A DNA stretch of 64,000 nt from DASYDU01 sp050248495 (GCA_050248495.1 JBFWSG010000020.1:30134-94133), one strand, 5' to 3'; positions 40,543-49,537 are shown, counted from the stretch's first letter. The notes: generated from the sequence alone by a model not told the origin. Program-made: numbers and translations.

Positions 40543-43014
40543 ATGCTCGGCAGAGAACGTTCATCAGGGGGACCGCGACGAAGCGCTGCGCTCTGGCTGC
40601 GCGCGGGCCTGACATTCGTCTTGCTGGCAGTGGCTGCTGTGGGAGCCTCCGGCGACACGCCGCCGGCCACGACGACGATTACCGATGCAGCGGCGCCGCT
40701 CTCGGCGACGTCCCGGCCGCACTGGCTGCCGGCTTCGAACGCACAAGCACCGGGATTAACTCAGCCTTCATCGATTACCCCCGGCGCGCTGCCTTATCCG
40801 ACAACCAACGCGCGGCCACTCACCGGACTGATCACTCAACCGCAATATGTGGCGCCGGCGCAGTCGGGAGGACGACTGGCAGGCTCGACGGGTGGAAATG
40901 ATCGGCGCCTGCCGCAAGCAGCCGCGCCGCCGCCGCTTTCGACGCCGATCGCGCAACCAAGTCAATTCAATCCGCTGCCGGCTGCAGCCGCGCCGCCCAA
41001 GGCGCCCGAGCCGAGGTCACGATTCTGGCAGTTGATCCTTGGGTCCAGTGAGCAGCCGGCGGCGCAAGATCCATTTGTGGCGAGGGCGCAGGGCAAGCCG
41101 GCGGCAGTGCCTGCTGCGACGCCCGGACTGAATAGCACCGCTCTCGGGGCGAACAGGAATCAGCAACCACCCCTGCAGAGCTCCGCGGGGAGCTCGCTAT
41201 GGAATCAATTGCTGGGCACGAATCCGCCGCCGCGCCAACCGGCGCCAAACGCAGCGTCGCCACGAGCGGCCGCACCGGCGAACGTCAGCGGACTAGCGAA
41301 TCAGTTGCTGCCGGCATCGGCACAGATGGAAGTCGCGCCGCCGATGGAAGTCATGTCTCCGCTGGAACTGCCGGCGGGACCGCGGCCGACGGCCAACGAC
41401 ATCGAAGACGCCAAGACGCCCGCGGCGAGCATGACGATCGGCCGACCGGGCATGCCCGCCTACAAAGACACACCGGTCCACACGGCTCAAGATCCTGCGC
41501 CGCTGCCGCCCGGTGCGGTGCCGGTGCCGACGATCCCAACCGAGACCTACGGCGCCTTCTCGGCGCTGTGGCGGCCGTTTGCCATGACGAACGATTCGCC
41601 CACGGCCGCGATGCCGGTGGAGTCCGCGCCGCCGGCCGCCCAAGTGGCCGAGTTGCCCGAGTCGGAGCGCGTGCCTGGTCTGCTACGTCCGTGGTACGCG
41701 ACGAATCCGGCGGTGCAATCGAATGCGGGCGGCGGAACTACGGTCGTCGCCGCGTCGGAGGGGCCCAAGAGTATTCCTGAAGCGCTGGCCCAGAGCTCGC
41801 TTGGCCGGCAGCTGTCGATGACGACCACAGAAGATTTGCGGACTCCGATGAACGCGGCGATCGACGCCCAGGCCAAGGCCAAGGCGCAACCCTGGGACGG
41901 ACGAGTCACGGTGCAATGGCCGCTGATGGCCAATCCGTTCACGATGACCGATCCGCCGCCCGCGGCAGCGCCCGCATACGTAGCCACGCTGCCGAATGGT
42001 GCGCAACAAGTCGCCTATTTGCAGGAACCCCTGCCCGACCCGACGGCGGGCGACGCGAACGGCGACTCGTCCGCCGCGCCGGGCGACGACAAAGACGCGG
42101 ACGGCAAGAGCAAGAAGAAAGACGAGCGCGACACGCTGGTCGGCGCACGCAGTATCGGTACTGCGCCGCAAGACACGTCGCTCGACTTCCTCCGCACGCA
42201 AACCGTGCTGCTCGAACCGGGCAAGCGCCAATTCGACATCGGATTCCAGTACGTGCTGACAGAGAATGATTTTCCAATTCTGCTCACCGACGGCGGCGGG
42301 AACGCGATTGGCGTCGACAACGTCGAGTTCAAGGGCCGCGAATTGACGGTGCCGATGGAGCTGCGGGTTGGCCTGTTGCGGCGCTTGCAGGGCTTTGTGC
42401 AGGTGCCGGTCGGCTGGGCGAACGTGCAGGCAGCCATCAATAACTTGGACGAGTTCGACAATGACGGCGGCGTGGGTGACGTCGGTTTCGGCCTGACCTC
42501 GCAGCTGCGCGACGCTTACCAAGATTGCCCCTACCTCATCGGCACCGTGGCCGGCCTCGCGCCCACGGGCGGCGATCCGTTCGGCGTGGTCGGCGCTATC
42601 TCGCCGAACGCGCCGTCGCTGGGAAATGGCTTCTGGGCGATCTCGGGCAACTTGCTGTGGGTGCAAACGCGGTACGACCCCGTCGTGGTGTTCTACGGCT
42701 TCGGCGCCCGCTACCAGTTCGAGCGCGAATTCCTCGGCATCGAGTTCCAGCCAGGCATGGAATACAACTACACGCTCGGCGCGGGCTTCGCCGTCAACGA
42801 GCGCGTGACGCTGAGTACGCAATTCTTCGGCGCGTACATCGAGGAGCTGAAAGCGAACGGCGAACGGGTCGAAGGCACGATCCAGGAGCCGATGACGATT
42901 CGCATGGCGGTCACGATGGCCAAGCCCTGCAATCGGATCGTGGAGCCCTTCGTGGCTTTCGGGCTCACGGACGATTCGATCTCGTCGAATTTCGGCATCA
43001 CCTGGACGTATTAG
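40543..43014 (+). CDS. Outer-membrane channel-like protein with a long Pro/Ala-rich N-terminal region
   Basis: The 823-residue protein begins with a signal peptide (about 1-38, LTFVLLAVAAVGASGD). A region of about 480 residues rich in Pro, Ala and Gln with repeated SNPP/APP-like words precedes a stretch of acidic repeats (DANGDSSAAPGDDKDADGKS). The last 270 residues have barrel-like strands: RQFDIGFQYVLTENDFPILL, YQFEREFLGIEFQPGMEYN, ending SNFGITWTY, resembling the MetA-pathway/PF13557-type outer-membrane proteins. ATG 40543 gives the signal peptide; the frame is also open upstream to a GTG at 40441. It lies directly before the C39-like peptidase gene, 39 bases away. Confidence 0.68.
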   Translation: MLGRERSSGGPRRSAALWLRAGLTFVLLAVAAVGASGDTPPATTTITDAAAPLSATSRPHWLPASNAQAPGLTQPSSITPGALPYPTTNARPLTGLITQPQYVAPAQSGGRLAGSTGGNDRRLPQAAAPPPLSTPIAQPSQFNPLPAAAAPPKAPEPRSRFWQLILGSSEQPAAQDPFVARAQGKPAAVPAATPGLNSTALGANRNQQPPLQSSAGSSLWNQLLGTNPPPRQPAPNAASPRAAAPANVSGLANQLLPASAQMEVAPPMEVMSPLELPAGPRPTANDIEDAKTPAASMTIGRPGMPAYKDTPVHTAQDPAPLPPGAVPVPTIPTETYGAFSALWRPFAMTNDSPTAAMPVESAPPAAQVAELPESERVPGLLRPWYATNPAVQSNAGGGTTVVAASEGPKSIPEALAQSSLGRQLSMTTTEDLRTPMNAAIDAQAKAKAQPWDGRVTVQWPLMANPFTMTDPPPAAAPAYVATLPNGAQQVAYLQEPLPDPTAGDANGDSSAAPGDDKDADGKSKKKDERDTLVGARSIGTAPQDTSLDFLRTQTVLLEPGKRQFDIGFQYVLTENDFPILLTDGGGNAIGVDNVEFKGRELTVPMELRVGLLRRLQGFVQVPVGWANVQAAINNLDEFDNDGGVGDVGFGLTSQLRDAYQDCPYLIGTVAGLAPTGGDPFGVVGAISPNAPSLGNGFWAISGNLLWVQTRYDPVVVFYGFGARYQFEREFLGIEFQPGMEYNYTLGAGFAVNERVTLSTQFFGAYIEELKANGERVEGTIQEPMTIRMAVTMAKPCNRIVEPFVAFGLTDDSISSNFGITWTY

Positions 43015-43053
43015 CAGGGAGCATGGGGCACGGAGCAGGGAGTGGGGGATTTG

Positions 43054-43983
43054 ATGTTGCGCCTGCTTGCTCTACGAAGCCGAAGCGCTCTGGTGGCCCT
43101 CTTGATTGGGGTGTCGGCCGCAGTCGGCGCGCGCGGAGAAGAAGTCGACATTCAGCCGCAGGCTCAGCCGCGGCAACCAGGAGATCGGTCGCAGTCGGGC
43201 AGCGGCAGCAATAGCAGCAGCAACAATCGCTCCGGCAACAACAACTCTGGCAACAACCGCGACAACAACCGGGAGCAGCAGCCGCAAACGGTCGTCCAGC
43301 AGCAGCAGGCGATCAAGCGGGAGCTGCGCGCGGCAAAGAGCGACCCCAGTCAGACGGCGCCAATCCGCGACGGCCGGCACCAGTTTCAGCTCAAGGTGCC
43401 GAATTACGTCGCGATTCGCAACCGCAACATCGTGATGCAGCAGCGCGACTATTCGTGCGGCGCGGCGTGCCTGGCCACGATCTGCCGCTACTACTGGGGC
43501 GACGACGTCACCGAGGACCAGGTGCTCACCACGCTGGACTTGATGCTCACGGCCGCAGAGACGGAAGACCGGATCAAAAATGGCCTGGCGATGAGCGACT
43601 TGCGGCGGGCGGCCGTGAAGCTGGGCTACCAGTCGGTGGTCGGCACTACGACGTTCGACAAGCTCCGCGAGATGAAGGTGCCGGCGATCGTGGGCATCGA
43701 GCCGAACGGGAACAAGCACTTCGTGGTCCTCAAGGGCGTGTTCGGCGACTATGTCTACCTGGCCGACCCGATTCGCGGCAACATCCGCATGCCGAACTGG
43801 GAGTTCATCTGCCAGTGGCAGAAGAAGGCGATCCTAGTGGTCCACAAGCCGGGCCAGAAGGTGAAGGAATACTCGGCGCTGAGTATCACCGAGGCAGACA
43901 TTCTGCGGACGCAGCTCAACGACCAGATCATCCGCTCGCAGGAATCGCGGCAGCCGCAGAACGGGATGAAGCTGAATCCGTAG
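43054..43983 (+). CDS. C39-like cysteine peptidase, exported
   Basis: The 309-residue protein has an N-terminal signal-like segment (about 4-26, ending VGARGE) and an Asn/Gln-rich linker (about 45-90, SNSSSNNRSGNNNS). The peptidase domain has the catalytic cysteine in QQRDYSCGAACLATI (about 130-145), the histidine in NGNKHFVVLKGV and the Asp in YLADPIRGN. C39 domains usually cut double-glycine leader peptides, but several bacterial C39-like proteins lie beside outer-membrane channels with unknown substrates. ATG 43054 is preferred over GTG 43042. It is 39 bases from the channel-like gene, so an operon is probable. Confidence 0.8.
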   Translation: MLRLLALRSRSALVALLIGVSAAVGARGEEVDIQPQAQPRQPGDRSQSGSGSNSSSNNRSGNNNSGNNRDNNREQQPQTVVQQQQAIKRELRAAKSDPSQTAPIRDGRHQFQLKVPNYVAIRNRNIVMQQRDYSCGAACLATICRYYWGDDVTEDQVLTTLDLMLTAAETEDRIKNGLAMSDLRRAAVKLGYQSVVGTTTFDKLREMKVPAIVGIEPNGNKHFVVLKGVFGDYVYLADPIRGNIRMPNWEFICQWQKKAILVVHKPGQKVKEYSALSITEADILRTQLNDQIIRSQESRQPQNGMKLNP

Positions 43984-43987
43984 GAAA

Positions 43988-44068
43988 GTGGTCAGTTGTT
44001 AGTTGCTAGTGGTCAGTTGTTTTGTCGTCGGTCGGCTCCACTGACAACTAACCACTGACAACTAACCT
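43988..44068. terminator. Inverted repeat between convergent genes
   Basis: Low-complexity sequence made of GGTCAGTTGTTAGTTG on one side (43988-44019) and CAACTAACCACTGACAACTAACC on the other (about 44041-44068) can form a stem in either strand. It sits between the C39-like gene and the GspF gene and may serve as a two-way terminator. Confidence 0.5.
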
Positions 44069-45115
44069 CTACTGCGTCATCTTCAGGGCGTCGTTGATCG
44101 TGCCCAGGTAGAAGCCGAAGATGCGGAAGATCAAGAGAATGATCAGGCCCATCACGATCAGCCAGACGGCGACGCCGGCGAAGATGGTGATCACTTTGAG
44201 CGCCGCCTGCGATTCTTCGTCGTAGCGCTTCGAGAGCCGCTCCATCGATTCGACAACCGCGCCGCTTTCTTCGGCCACTTCCAGGGCGTCCAGAAAGTCG
44301 GCAGGGAACGCGCCGGTGGCGGCGAAGGCTTCGTGAATGGGATGCCCCGTCGCCACGAGCCGCGTGGCCTGGTCGGTGTGCCGGATGTAATAGTCGTTGC
44401 CCGTCGCGCGGAGCACCAGCGGCACGAGCTGCCGCAGGTCCATCTCGACGTTCATCGTCAGGTGGAGCGCCCAAGTGAGCCGGGCGAGGGCGAGCTTTTC
44501 GAGCGCGGCGCCGAAACCAGGAATCTTCATCGCCAGGTGCTGCAGCGGACGAATCCAGAAGGCGCCGCGGCGAAAGGCGACGACGATACCGGCGATACAG
44601 AGGCCGACGGCGATGATGAAATTCGTGTAGATCAACAGGCCGCGGTTACCCACGAGGCCGAATCCGAGGATGTCGATCGCCTGGCCGTTGTTCCGCGTGG
44701 CGATGACGCCGAGGATCCAGATCAAGAGGCCGATCACGACGATTGCCATTCCCAATTGGATCATCGGCCAGGCGATCGACGTCAAGAACAGCCGCTGCAT
44801 CTCGACGGCTTTGCGATAGTGGGCCGAGAGGCGGTGGAAGACGCGGCCAAGCGTGCCGGTCTTTTCGCCGACGTCGACGATCTCGCGAAACAGCGGCGGG
44901 AAGAGCCGGCCCGTGCCCGCGATTGACGAGGAGAGACTTTCGCCGCGATTCACGGCGTCGCTGATGCGGCGGAAGTCGTCGCGGTATCTGGGTCGCGCCG
45001 AGTCGGCCTCGCGCTTCCAGGTGCGGCGGATGTCGATGCCCGATTCGGTCTCGACGGCCAGCCGATGGCTGAGCTCGCCGAGGTCACGACTCGAGATTCG
45101 CGGGGAAAGGAACAT
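44069..45115 (-). CDS. Type II secretion/type IV pilus inner-membrane protein F (GspF/PilC-like)
   Basis: The 348-residue protein has the two-domain layout of the family: an N-terminal domain (LGELSHRLAVETESGIDIRR, GRLFPPLFREIVDVGEKTGT) and a repeated C-terminal domain (LVPLVLRATGNDYYIRHTDQ, FPADFLDALEVAEESGAVVE). Three hydrophobic segments are visible at about 117-140, 160-185 and 315-340. GspF and PilC anchor the assembly of pseudopili or pili. It is alone here, without GspE, GspG or pilin genes nearby; the DUF1559 pseudopilins at 57883-60569 are 13 kb away. ATG 45115 lies next to a repeat. Confidence 0.8.
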   Translation of the reverse strand: MFLSPRISSRDLGELSHRLAVETESGIDIRRTWKREADSARPRYRDDFRRISDAVNRGESLSSSIAGTGRLFPPLFREIVDVGEKTGTLGRVFHRLSAHYRKAVEMQRLFLTSIAWPMIQLGMAIVVIGLLIWILGVIATRNNGQAIDILGFGLVGNRGLLIYTNFIIAVGLCIAGIVVAFRRGAFWIRPLQHLAMKIPGFGAALEKLALARLTWALHLTMNVEMDLRQLVPLVLRATGNDYYIRHTDQATRLVATGHPIHEAFAATGAFPADFLDALEVAEESGAVVESMERLSKRYDEESQAALKVITIFAGVAVWLIVMGLIILLIFRIFGFYLGTINDALKMTQ

Positions 45116-45133
45116 GTTCGTAAGGCTGCCCTC

Positions 45134-45263
45134 GTTCCCATGCTCCGCGTGGGAATGAAGGTCGTAGACGCTCTGCGTCGTTTCATTGCTGTTCTTTCAG
45201 CGTCGCCACCGCAACTCGCCGCGGAGCGGCTGGGTCTGGCATTCCCACGCGGAGCGTGGGAAC
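45134..45263. repeat. Large inverted repeat of the TGGGAAC type
   Basis: Arms of 24 bases at 45134-45157 and 45240-45263 (GTTCCCATGCTCCGCGTGGG against its complement) match except for one base. Each arm is itself a near palindrome around GTTCCCA...TGGGAAT. It looks like a dispersed repeat of the type common in bacterial genomes with words CGTTCCCAxGCTCxGC. Confidence 0.8.
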
Positions 45264-45283
45264 AAGGGGCGACGTGCATTCTA

Positions 45284-45874
45284 TCACGGCAGGAGGGGCA
45301 CGGGTGCGGGGGCGTGGTTTGACCAGATGCCGCGGTCCTTGCGCTGGGCTTCCTCCTGGGCGATTCGCAGGCGGCGTTTGAGATTATTGCTGAAGTTCCA
45401 GCCGAGGCGGGCCTCCGCGAGGCCAGCGCGAACCAGTTCTTCGTTGAGCATGCGGTCGCCGTCCCAGACGAAGGCCAGGTAGCGGCCGTAGTCGTCCAGG
45501 CGTTCATTGCCGAAAGTGAGCTTCACGTCGTTGTGGGCGCGGCGGATGAAGGCCTTGGTGTAGTCGCTGGCTTCGTGGCCCCAGGGCTCGACGGGATAGT
45601 TTTCGCGCACCGTTTCCGGTGTGTTGACGCCTTCGAGTCGCACGCGGGCGCCGGATTCCATCAAGAGCGTGTCGCCGTCGACGACGCGGCGGACGCGATG
45701 CACGCCTTCGGTGAGCACCTCGCGGCCGCTGGGTTTGGGCGGCGGGGCCGGCCGCGGCGGATATGCGTACCACTGGAAGATGAGCAGCAGCGCGACGGCG
45801 AACCAATACCAATACGCGCGAAAGCTGCGCCAGTAAGGTCGGCGGCCGCCTTGTCTATTGGGAAAAGGTCGCAT
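45284..45874 (-). CDS. Thermonuclease-family (SNase-like) protein, membrane-anchored
   Basis: The 196-residue protein has one N-terminal transmembrane segment (about 22-37, YWYWFAVALLLIFQWYAYPP), then a Pro-rich linker. The staphylococcal-nuclease-like domain follows: VRRVVDGDTLLMESGARVRL, GVNTPETVREN, FGNERLDDYGRYLAFVW, MLNEELVRAGLAE. The catalytic residues Arg (RLEGVNTPET), Glu (NTPE) and a later Arg (YGR) appear present. It should cut nucleic acid with calcium outside the membrane. It diverges from the ABC transporter. Confidence 0.85.
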   Translation of the reverse strand: MRPFPNRQGGRRPYWRSFRAYWYWFAVALLLIFQWYAYPPRPAPPPKPSGREVLTEGVHRVRRVVDGDTLLMESGARVRLEGVNTPETVRENYPVEPWGHEASDYTKAFIRRAHNDVKLTFGNERLDDYGRYLAFVWDGDRMLNEELVRAGLAEARLGWNFSNNLKRRLRIAQEEAQRKDRGIWSNHAPAPVPLLP

Positions 45875-46001
45875 CGAGAGCGGGTCGCCGTGGTCTGTCC
45901 GTTCCGCTACATTGGGCTGTCGATTCGGGCTGTCGATTCATCGTACTTGATCGCGGCGACGCCAGTCGAGCCAAACTCGTCGAGTCGAGCCACCGGAAAC
46001 C

Positions 46002-46967
46002 ATGATGCTGGCCATTCGCTGCAAAGATCTCGTGAAGCGCTACGACAGCAAGCCGCCGGTCGAGGCGGTGCGCGGGCTGGACCTTGCCGTGGAGCAAGGC
46101 GAGTGCTTCGGGCTTTTGGGGCCGAACGGCGCGGGCAAGACCACAACGATCGAAATTCTCGAAGGGCTGCTCGAGGCGACCAGCGGCGAAGTCGAAGTGC
46201 TCGGCTTTCATTGGGGGCGGCAGGATGATGAGATTCGCCAGCGGATCGGCATCTCGCTGCAGGAGACGCGGCTCTCGGAGAAACTCACCGTCCTGGAAAC
46301 GCTCACGCTGTTTCGCAGCTTCTATCGCAACGGCATCACGCCCGAAGCGGCATTGGCCCGTGTCTCGCTGGAAGAGAAAGGGGAATCGCGGGTGGCGAGC
46401 CTCTCCGGCGGGCAGAAGCAGCGGCTGGCGGTGGCGTGCGCGCTGGTGGGCGATCCGGAGCTGTTGTTTCTGGATGAGCCGACAACGGGGCTCGATCCGA
46501 GCTCGCGGCGGCAGCTGTGGGAGCTGGTGCGAAATTTCCGTGCGACTGGCCGGACGATTCTGCTGACGACGCATTACATGGATGAGGCGGAGCGGCTCTG
46601 CGACCGAGTGGCGATCGTCGATCACGGCAAGGTGATCGCGCTCGATACGCCGCAAGGGTTGATCGCCAGCCTGGGCGGCGATCACTTCATCGATTTCACG
46701 TTTGTCGGCGCTGGTGGCGAGCCGGAAAGTGACGCCGCCCGGTTTGCCGACTTGCCGGGCGTGAGTTCGGCGCGGCTGGAAAACGGCGGCGTGAGCCTGG
46801 CCACGCGCGAGTTGCACGTGACGCTGCCGGCGGTGCTCGCGCGGGTACGAGAGCTCGACGGGCAGCTGACGGGGCTCACGACGCGACAGGCCAGCCTCGA
46901 AGATGTGTTTGTGAAGCTGGCGGGGCGGCATTTTTCAGATGAGGAAGCGGCGGGGGTGAAAGAGTAA
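46002..46967 (+). CDS. ABC transporter ATP-binding protein of a type 2 (ABC-2) exporter
   Basis: A 321-residue ATPase with Walker A LLGPNGAGKTTT (about 38-49), signature LSGGQKQRLAVA, Walker B LLFLDEPTTGLDP and the switch histidine in TTHYMDEAERL. The C-terminus (about 230-310) has the added domain typical of the DrrA/NodI/YadG group. It lies 78 bases before the permease gene on the same strand; the two probably form an exporter. The ATG pair allows a start at 46002 or 46005. Confidence 0.9.
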   Translation: MMLAIRCKDLVKRYDSKPPVEAVRGLDLAVEQGECFGLLGPNGAGKTTTIEILEGLLEATSGEVEVLGFHWGRQDDEIRQRIGISLQETRLSEKLTVLETLTLFRSFYRNGITPEAALARVSLEEKGESRVASLSGGQKQRLAVACALVGDPELLFLDEPTTGLDPSSRRQLWELVRNFRATGRTILLTTHYMDEAERLCDRVAIVDHGKVIALDTPQGLIASLGGDHFIDFTFVGAGGEPESDAARFADLPGVSSARLENGGVSLATRELHVTLPAVLARVRELDGQLTGLTTRQASLEDVFVKLAGRHFSDEEAAGVKE

Positions 46968-47045
46968 GTTGTGAACGGTGATTGGGCTGGAATGCCCGCA
47001 TGCCCGCTCGCTGAAGCGAGCTCGCCAGGGGGCGGAGTGAGTGCG

Positions 47046-48131
47046 ATGGCGCATGATCGATTTGAGTCGTGGCTCTATTGGCCGCCGGTGCAGTTGACGC
47101 TGGCCCGGCTGCGGGAGCTGCTGCGCGAGCCCGAGGCGCTGTTCTGGGTGTACGGCTTTCCGATCCTGATGACGCTCGCGCTCGGGATCGCGTTTCGCAA
47201 CCAGAAAGTGGAGCAGGTTTCGGTCGACATTGTCCGCGGCCCGGCGGCGGAAGCAACGGCGAAAGCGCTCGACAAAGCGGACGCCGCGGAACGCTTCAAG
47301 ACCGAGGTACTGAGCGAAGAAGAAACAGCGCGTCGGCTGCGGACGGGACGGACCGATCTTGTCGTGGCGGTCGAAGAAGCGGCGAACGGCGGGCAGCCAA
47401 CGTATGAGTACCGCTTCGACGCCACGCGGCCGCAGAGCGTGCTCGCGCGGAGCGCAGTCGATGATCAACTACAGAGGGCTGCCGGTCGCCGCGACGTGGC
47501 TGAAGTAAAGCTTGTGCCGGTTGATGCGCCGGGGAGCCGGTATATCGATTTCCTGATTCCCGGTCTCTTGGGCATGAGCCTGATGGGCGGCGGCATGTGG
47601 GGCGTGGGCTTCGTGACGGTCGACATGCGGCGCCGCAACCTGCTCAAGCGGTTTCTCGCCACGCCGATGAAGAAGAGCCATTTTCTGGCGGGGCTGATGG
47701 TCAGCCGGATGTTGTTCATGGTGCCCGAAGTGTTGATCTTGCTGGTGTTCGCGCGATTCGCGTTCGGCGTCGTGATTCAGGGCAGCCTGCTGGCGGTCGT
47801 ATTCTTGATCCTGCTCGGCGCGGTGATGTTTTCGGGGATCGGCCTGTTGGTCGCCAGCCGGGCGAAGACGATCGAGATGGTTTCGGGGTTGATGAACCTG
47901 GTGATGGTGCCGATGTGGATTTTTTCGGGCATCTTCTTTCAGTCAGAGCGGTTTCCGGAGGCGATTCAGCCGGTGATCCGCCTGCTGCCGCTCACACCGC
48001 TGATCGACTCGCTGCGATCGGTGATGCTCGAAGGCCTGCCGATCACCGATCAGTTGAAGCGAATCGGCATCATGGCGGCGTGGGGCGCGGTGTCGTTTGT
48101 GCTGGCCCTGCGATGGTTCCGCTGGCGGTAG
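47046..48131 (+). CDS. ABC-2 type transporter permease
   Basis: The 361-residue protein has a first segment at about 25-45, a large extracytoplasmic loop, and a cluster of five hydrophobic segments from about 165 to 340: SRYIDFLIPGLLGMSLMGGG, RNLLKRFLATPMKKS, LFMVPEVLILLVFARFA and LASRAKTIEMVSGLMNLVMVP. This is typical of DrrB/YadH-type permeases and of NatB. With the ATPase at 46002 it should export a lipid, drug or polysaccharide; the substrate is unknown. ATG 47046 has GGAGTGAGTGCG before it. A CTCGCTGAAGCGAG hairpin lies just upstream. Confidence 0.85.
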   Translation: MAHDRFESWLYWPPVQLTLARLRELLREPEALFWVYGFPILMTLALGIAFRNQKVEQVSVDIVRGPAAEATAKALDKADAAERFKTEVLSEEETARRLRTGRTDLVVAVEEAANGGQPTYEYRFDATRPQSVLARSAVDDQLQRAAGRRDVAEVKLVPVDAPGSRYIDFLIPGLLGMSLMGGGMWGVGFVTVDMRRRNLLKRFLATPMKKSHFLAGLMVSRMLFMVPEVLILLVFARFAFGVVIQGSLLAVVFLILLGAVMFSGIGLLVASRAKTIEMVSGLMNLVMVPMWIFSGIFFQSERFPEAIQPVIRLLPLTPLIDSLRSVMLEGLPITDQLKRIGIMAAWGAVSFVLALRWFRWR

Positions 48132-48277
48132 GTGGCGAAAGAGCAACACGGGGCCGTGCGGCCGACCGATCGGCCACCCATAAGCTATGTTTCCCTACCG
48201 GCGGCGCTGGTTGCGCCGTCCGTCTGGACCGGCATTCGTTCGGGTCCACCGGTCAATCAATCGAGGGGAAACCAAGC

Positions 48278-49129
48278 ATGTTCCAAGAGCGCAAATTGAT
48301 TCGTTTGCTCGTCGTGGTGGCGACGCTCGCCGCGTATGCGGCGATGGTCCAACCGGCGGCCGCGCGAGGCGGCGGGCATGGCGGCGGCGGACATCACGGC
48401 GGCGGCGGCCATCATGCGGGCGGGCACCACGGCGGCCACAACCACCATCCGTATCATCCGTCGCACCACCACACCGCCCATCACTCGCACGATCACCACG
48501 GCGACCATCACCACGACGATCACCATCATGATCATCATTACGCCCACCACACCCACGGCTGGCACCACGGCGATTGGGGCCCGGGCTTCTGGGGCGGCAC
48601 GGCGCTGGGCTACGGCCTCGGCTATGGCTACGGCAACTGGGGCGGCTGGGGCTATGACGGCGATGGCGGCGACACGTACGTCGACAACAACACCAACGTC
48701 ACGCCCGTGAGCAACGATGGCGATCAGACGTCCGACGCGGCTGATTCGGACGAATCTAATGCCGACGACGCCACGGCGGAGAACGGTGACGATGGCTTCC
48801 CGACCGACGACTGGCCGGAGCTGGGCATCGTCACGTACGCGGGCGAGTACGGCGCATCGCAAGGCCAGGTGATCGTCCGCATCGTGCCGGGCAGCGCCGC
48901 CGAAAAGGCGGGTCTGGTGTCGGGCGACGTGATCCTCACGTTCAACGGCAAACCGGTGCCGAGCGCCGACGATCTGGAAGCCGCGCTTGGCAATGCCGGC
49001 GGCAAGTTTGAAGTCGTCGTGTGGGACGCGCGGACCGGACGCAAGAGCACGATCGACGGCACACTCGATCCGAACGCTCCGGCGCCGCCGGCGAACGAAA
49101 CTGCCGCCACGACGCCGGCCCAGCAATAG
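48278..49129 (+). CDS. Histidine-rich exported PDZ-domain protein
   Basis: The 283-residue protein has a signal peptide (about 1-29, ending AAAR). Residues about 30-115 are a Gly/His-rich stretch (GGGHHGGGGHHAGGHHGG; HSHDHHGDHHHDDHHHDHH), then a tyrosine/glycine part (GYGLGYGYGNWGGWGYDGDG) and an acidic linker. A PDZ domain covers about residues 184-265 (YAGEYGASQGQVIVRIVPGS, AAEKAGLVSGDVILTFNGKP). The His run should bind Zn, Ni or Cu. No protease domain is attached. The start ATG follows GAGGGG. A terminator follows. Confidence 0.85.
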   Translation: MFQERKLIRLLVVVATLAAYAAMVQPAAARGGGHGGGGHHGGGGHHAGGHHGGHNHHPYHPSHHHTAHHSHDHHGDHHHDDHHHDHHYAHHTHGWHHGDWGPGFWGGTALGYGLGYGYGNWGGWGYDGDGGDTYVDNNTNVTPVSNDGDQTSDAADSDESNADDATAENGDDGFPTDDWPELGIVTYAGEYGASQGQVIVRIVPGSAAEKAGLVSGDVILTFNGKPVPSADDLEAALGNAGGKFEVVVWDARTGRKSTIDGTLDPNAPAPPANETAATTPAQQ

Positions 49130-49154
49130 TCGCAGCTGCAATTTGAAAACGCGG

Positions 49155-49190
49155 GCAGCCCGGTCGAAACTCGGCCGGGCTGCTTTTATT
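49155..49190 (+). terminator. Rho-independent terminator after the His-rich PDZ gene
   Basis: GCAGCCCGG (49155-49163) and CCGGGCTGC (49175-49183) form a stem, followed by TTTTATTTATT. Confidence 0.85.
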
Positions 49191-49219
49191 TATTCAATAA
49201 CGAATGAGCGCTTCGCTCA

Positions 49220-49537
49220 TCAGTTCTCGCTGAAATCGAGCGAAGGCACGGCGCGGCGGCCGAGCGATTCGAGCGAAAACTTTTTGCGACACTCGGGGCA
49301 GAGATCGTATTCGATCTCTTCTTCGCTTTCTTCGCCGAGCAGATCGTCGTCGAAGTCGTGCGCACACACGAGTCGCGTGTCGATCTCATCGAGATAGTCG
49401 CGGTCGTCATCCACCTGGCGTTCGGCATCCTCACCGAAGCTGCAAGGCGTGATACGCAGGACGTAGCGGGCATCACTCTTCGCGTCGAGTTCGCGCTGGC
49501 AAACATCGCACGTGTAGTGACAGTCGCAGTGAAACAT
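49220..49537 (-). CDS. Small zinc-ribbon-like protein of unknown function
   Basis: The 105-residue protein starts MFHCDCHYTCDVCQREL and ends with a CPECRKKF segment, so two CxxC pairs (CDVC and CPEC) could bind zinc. The middle is acidic (HDFDDDLLGEESEEEIEYD). AAGGA before ATG 49537 supports the shorter form over a start at 49582. It is not a known family to me, though small zinc-finger proteins of this kind are found in planctomycetes. It converges with the PDZ gene. Confidence 0.6.
   Translation of the reverse strand: MFHCDCHYTCDVCQRELDAKSDARYVLRITPCSFGEDAERQVDDDRDYLDEIDTRLVCAHDFDDDLLGEESEEEIEYDLCPECRKKFSLESLGRRAVPSLDFSEN

Noticed and set aside
47597..48277. Upstream extension of the His-rich PDZ gene
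   Set aside because: It reads through the ABC-2 permease in another frame; signal peptide and GAGGGG place the start at 48278.
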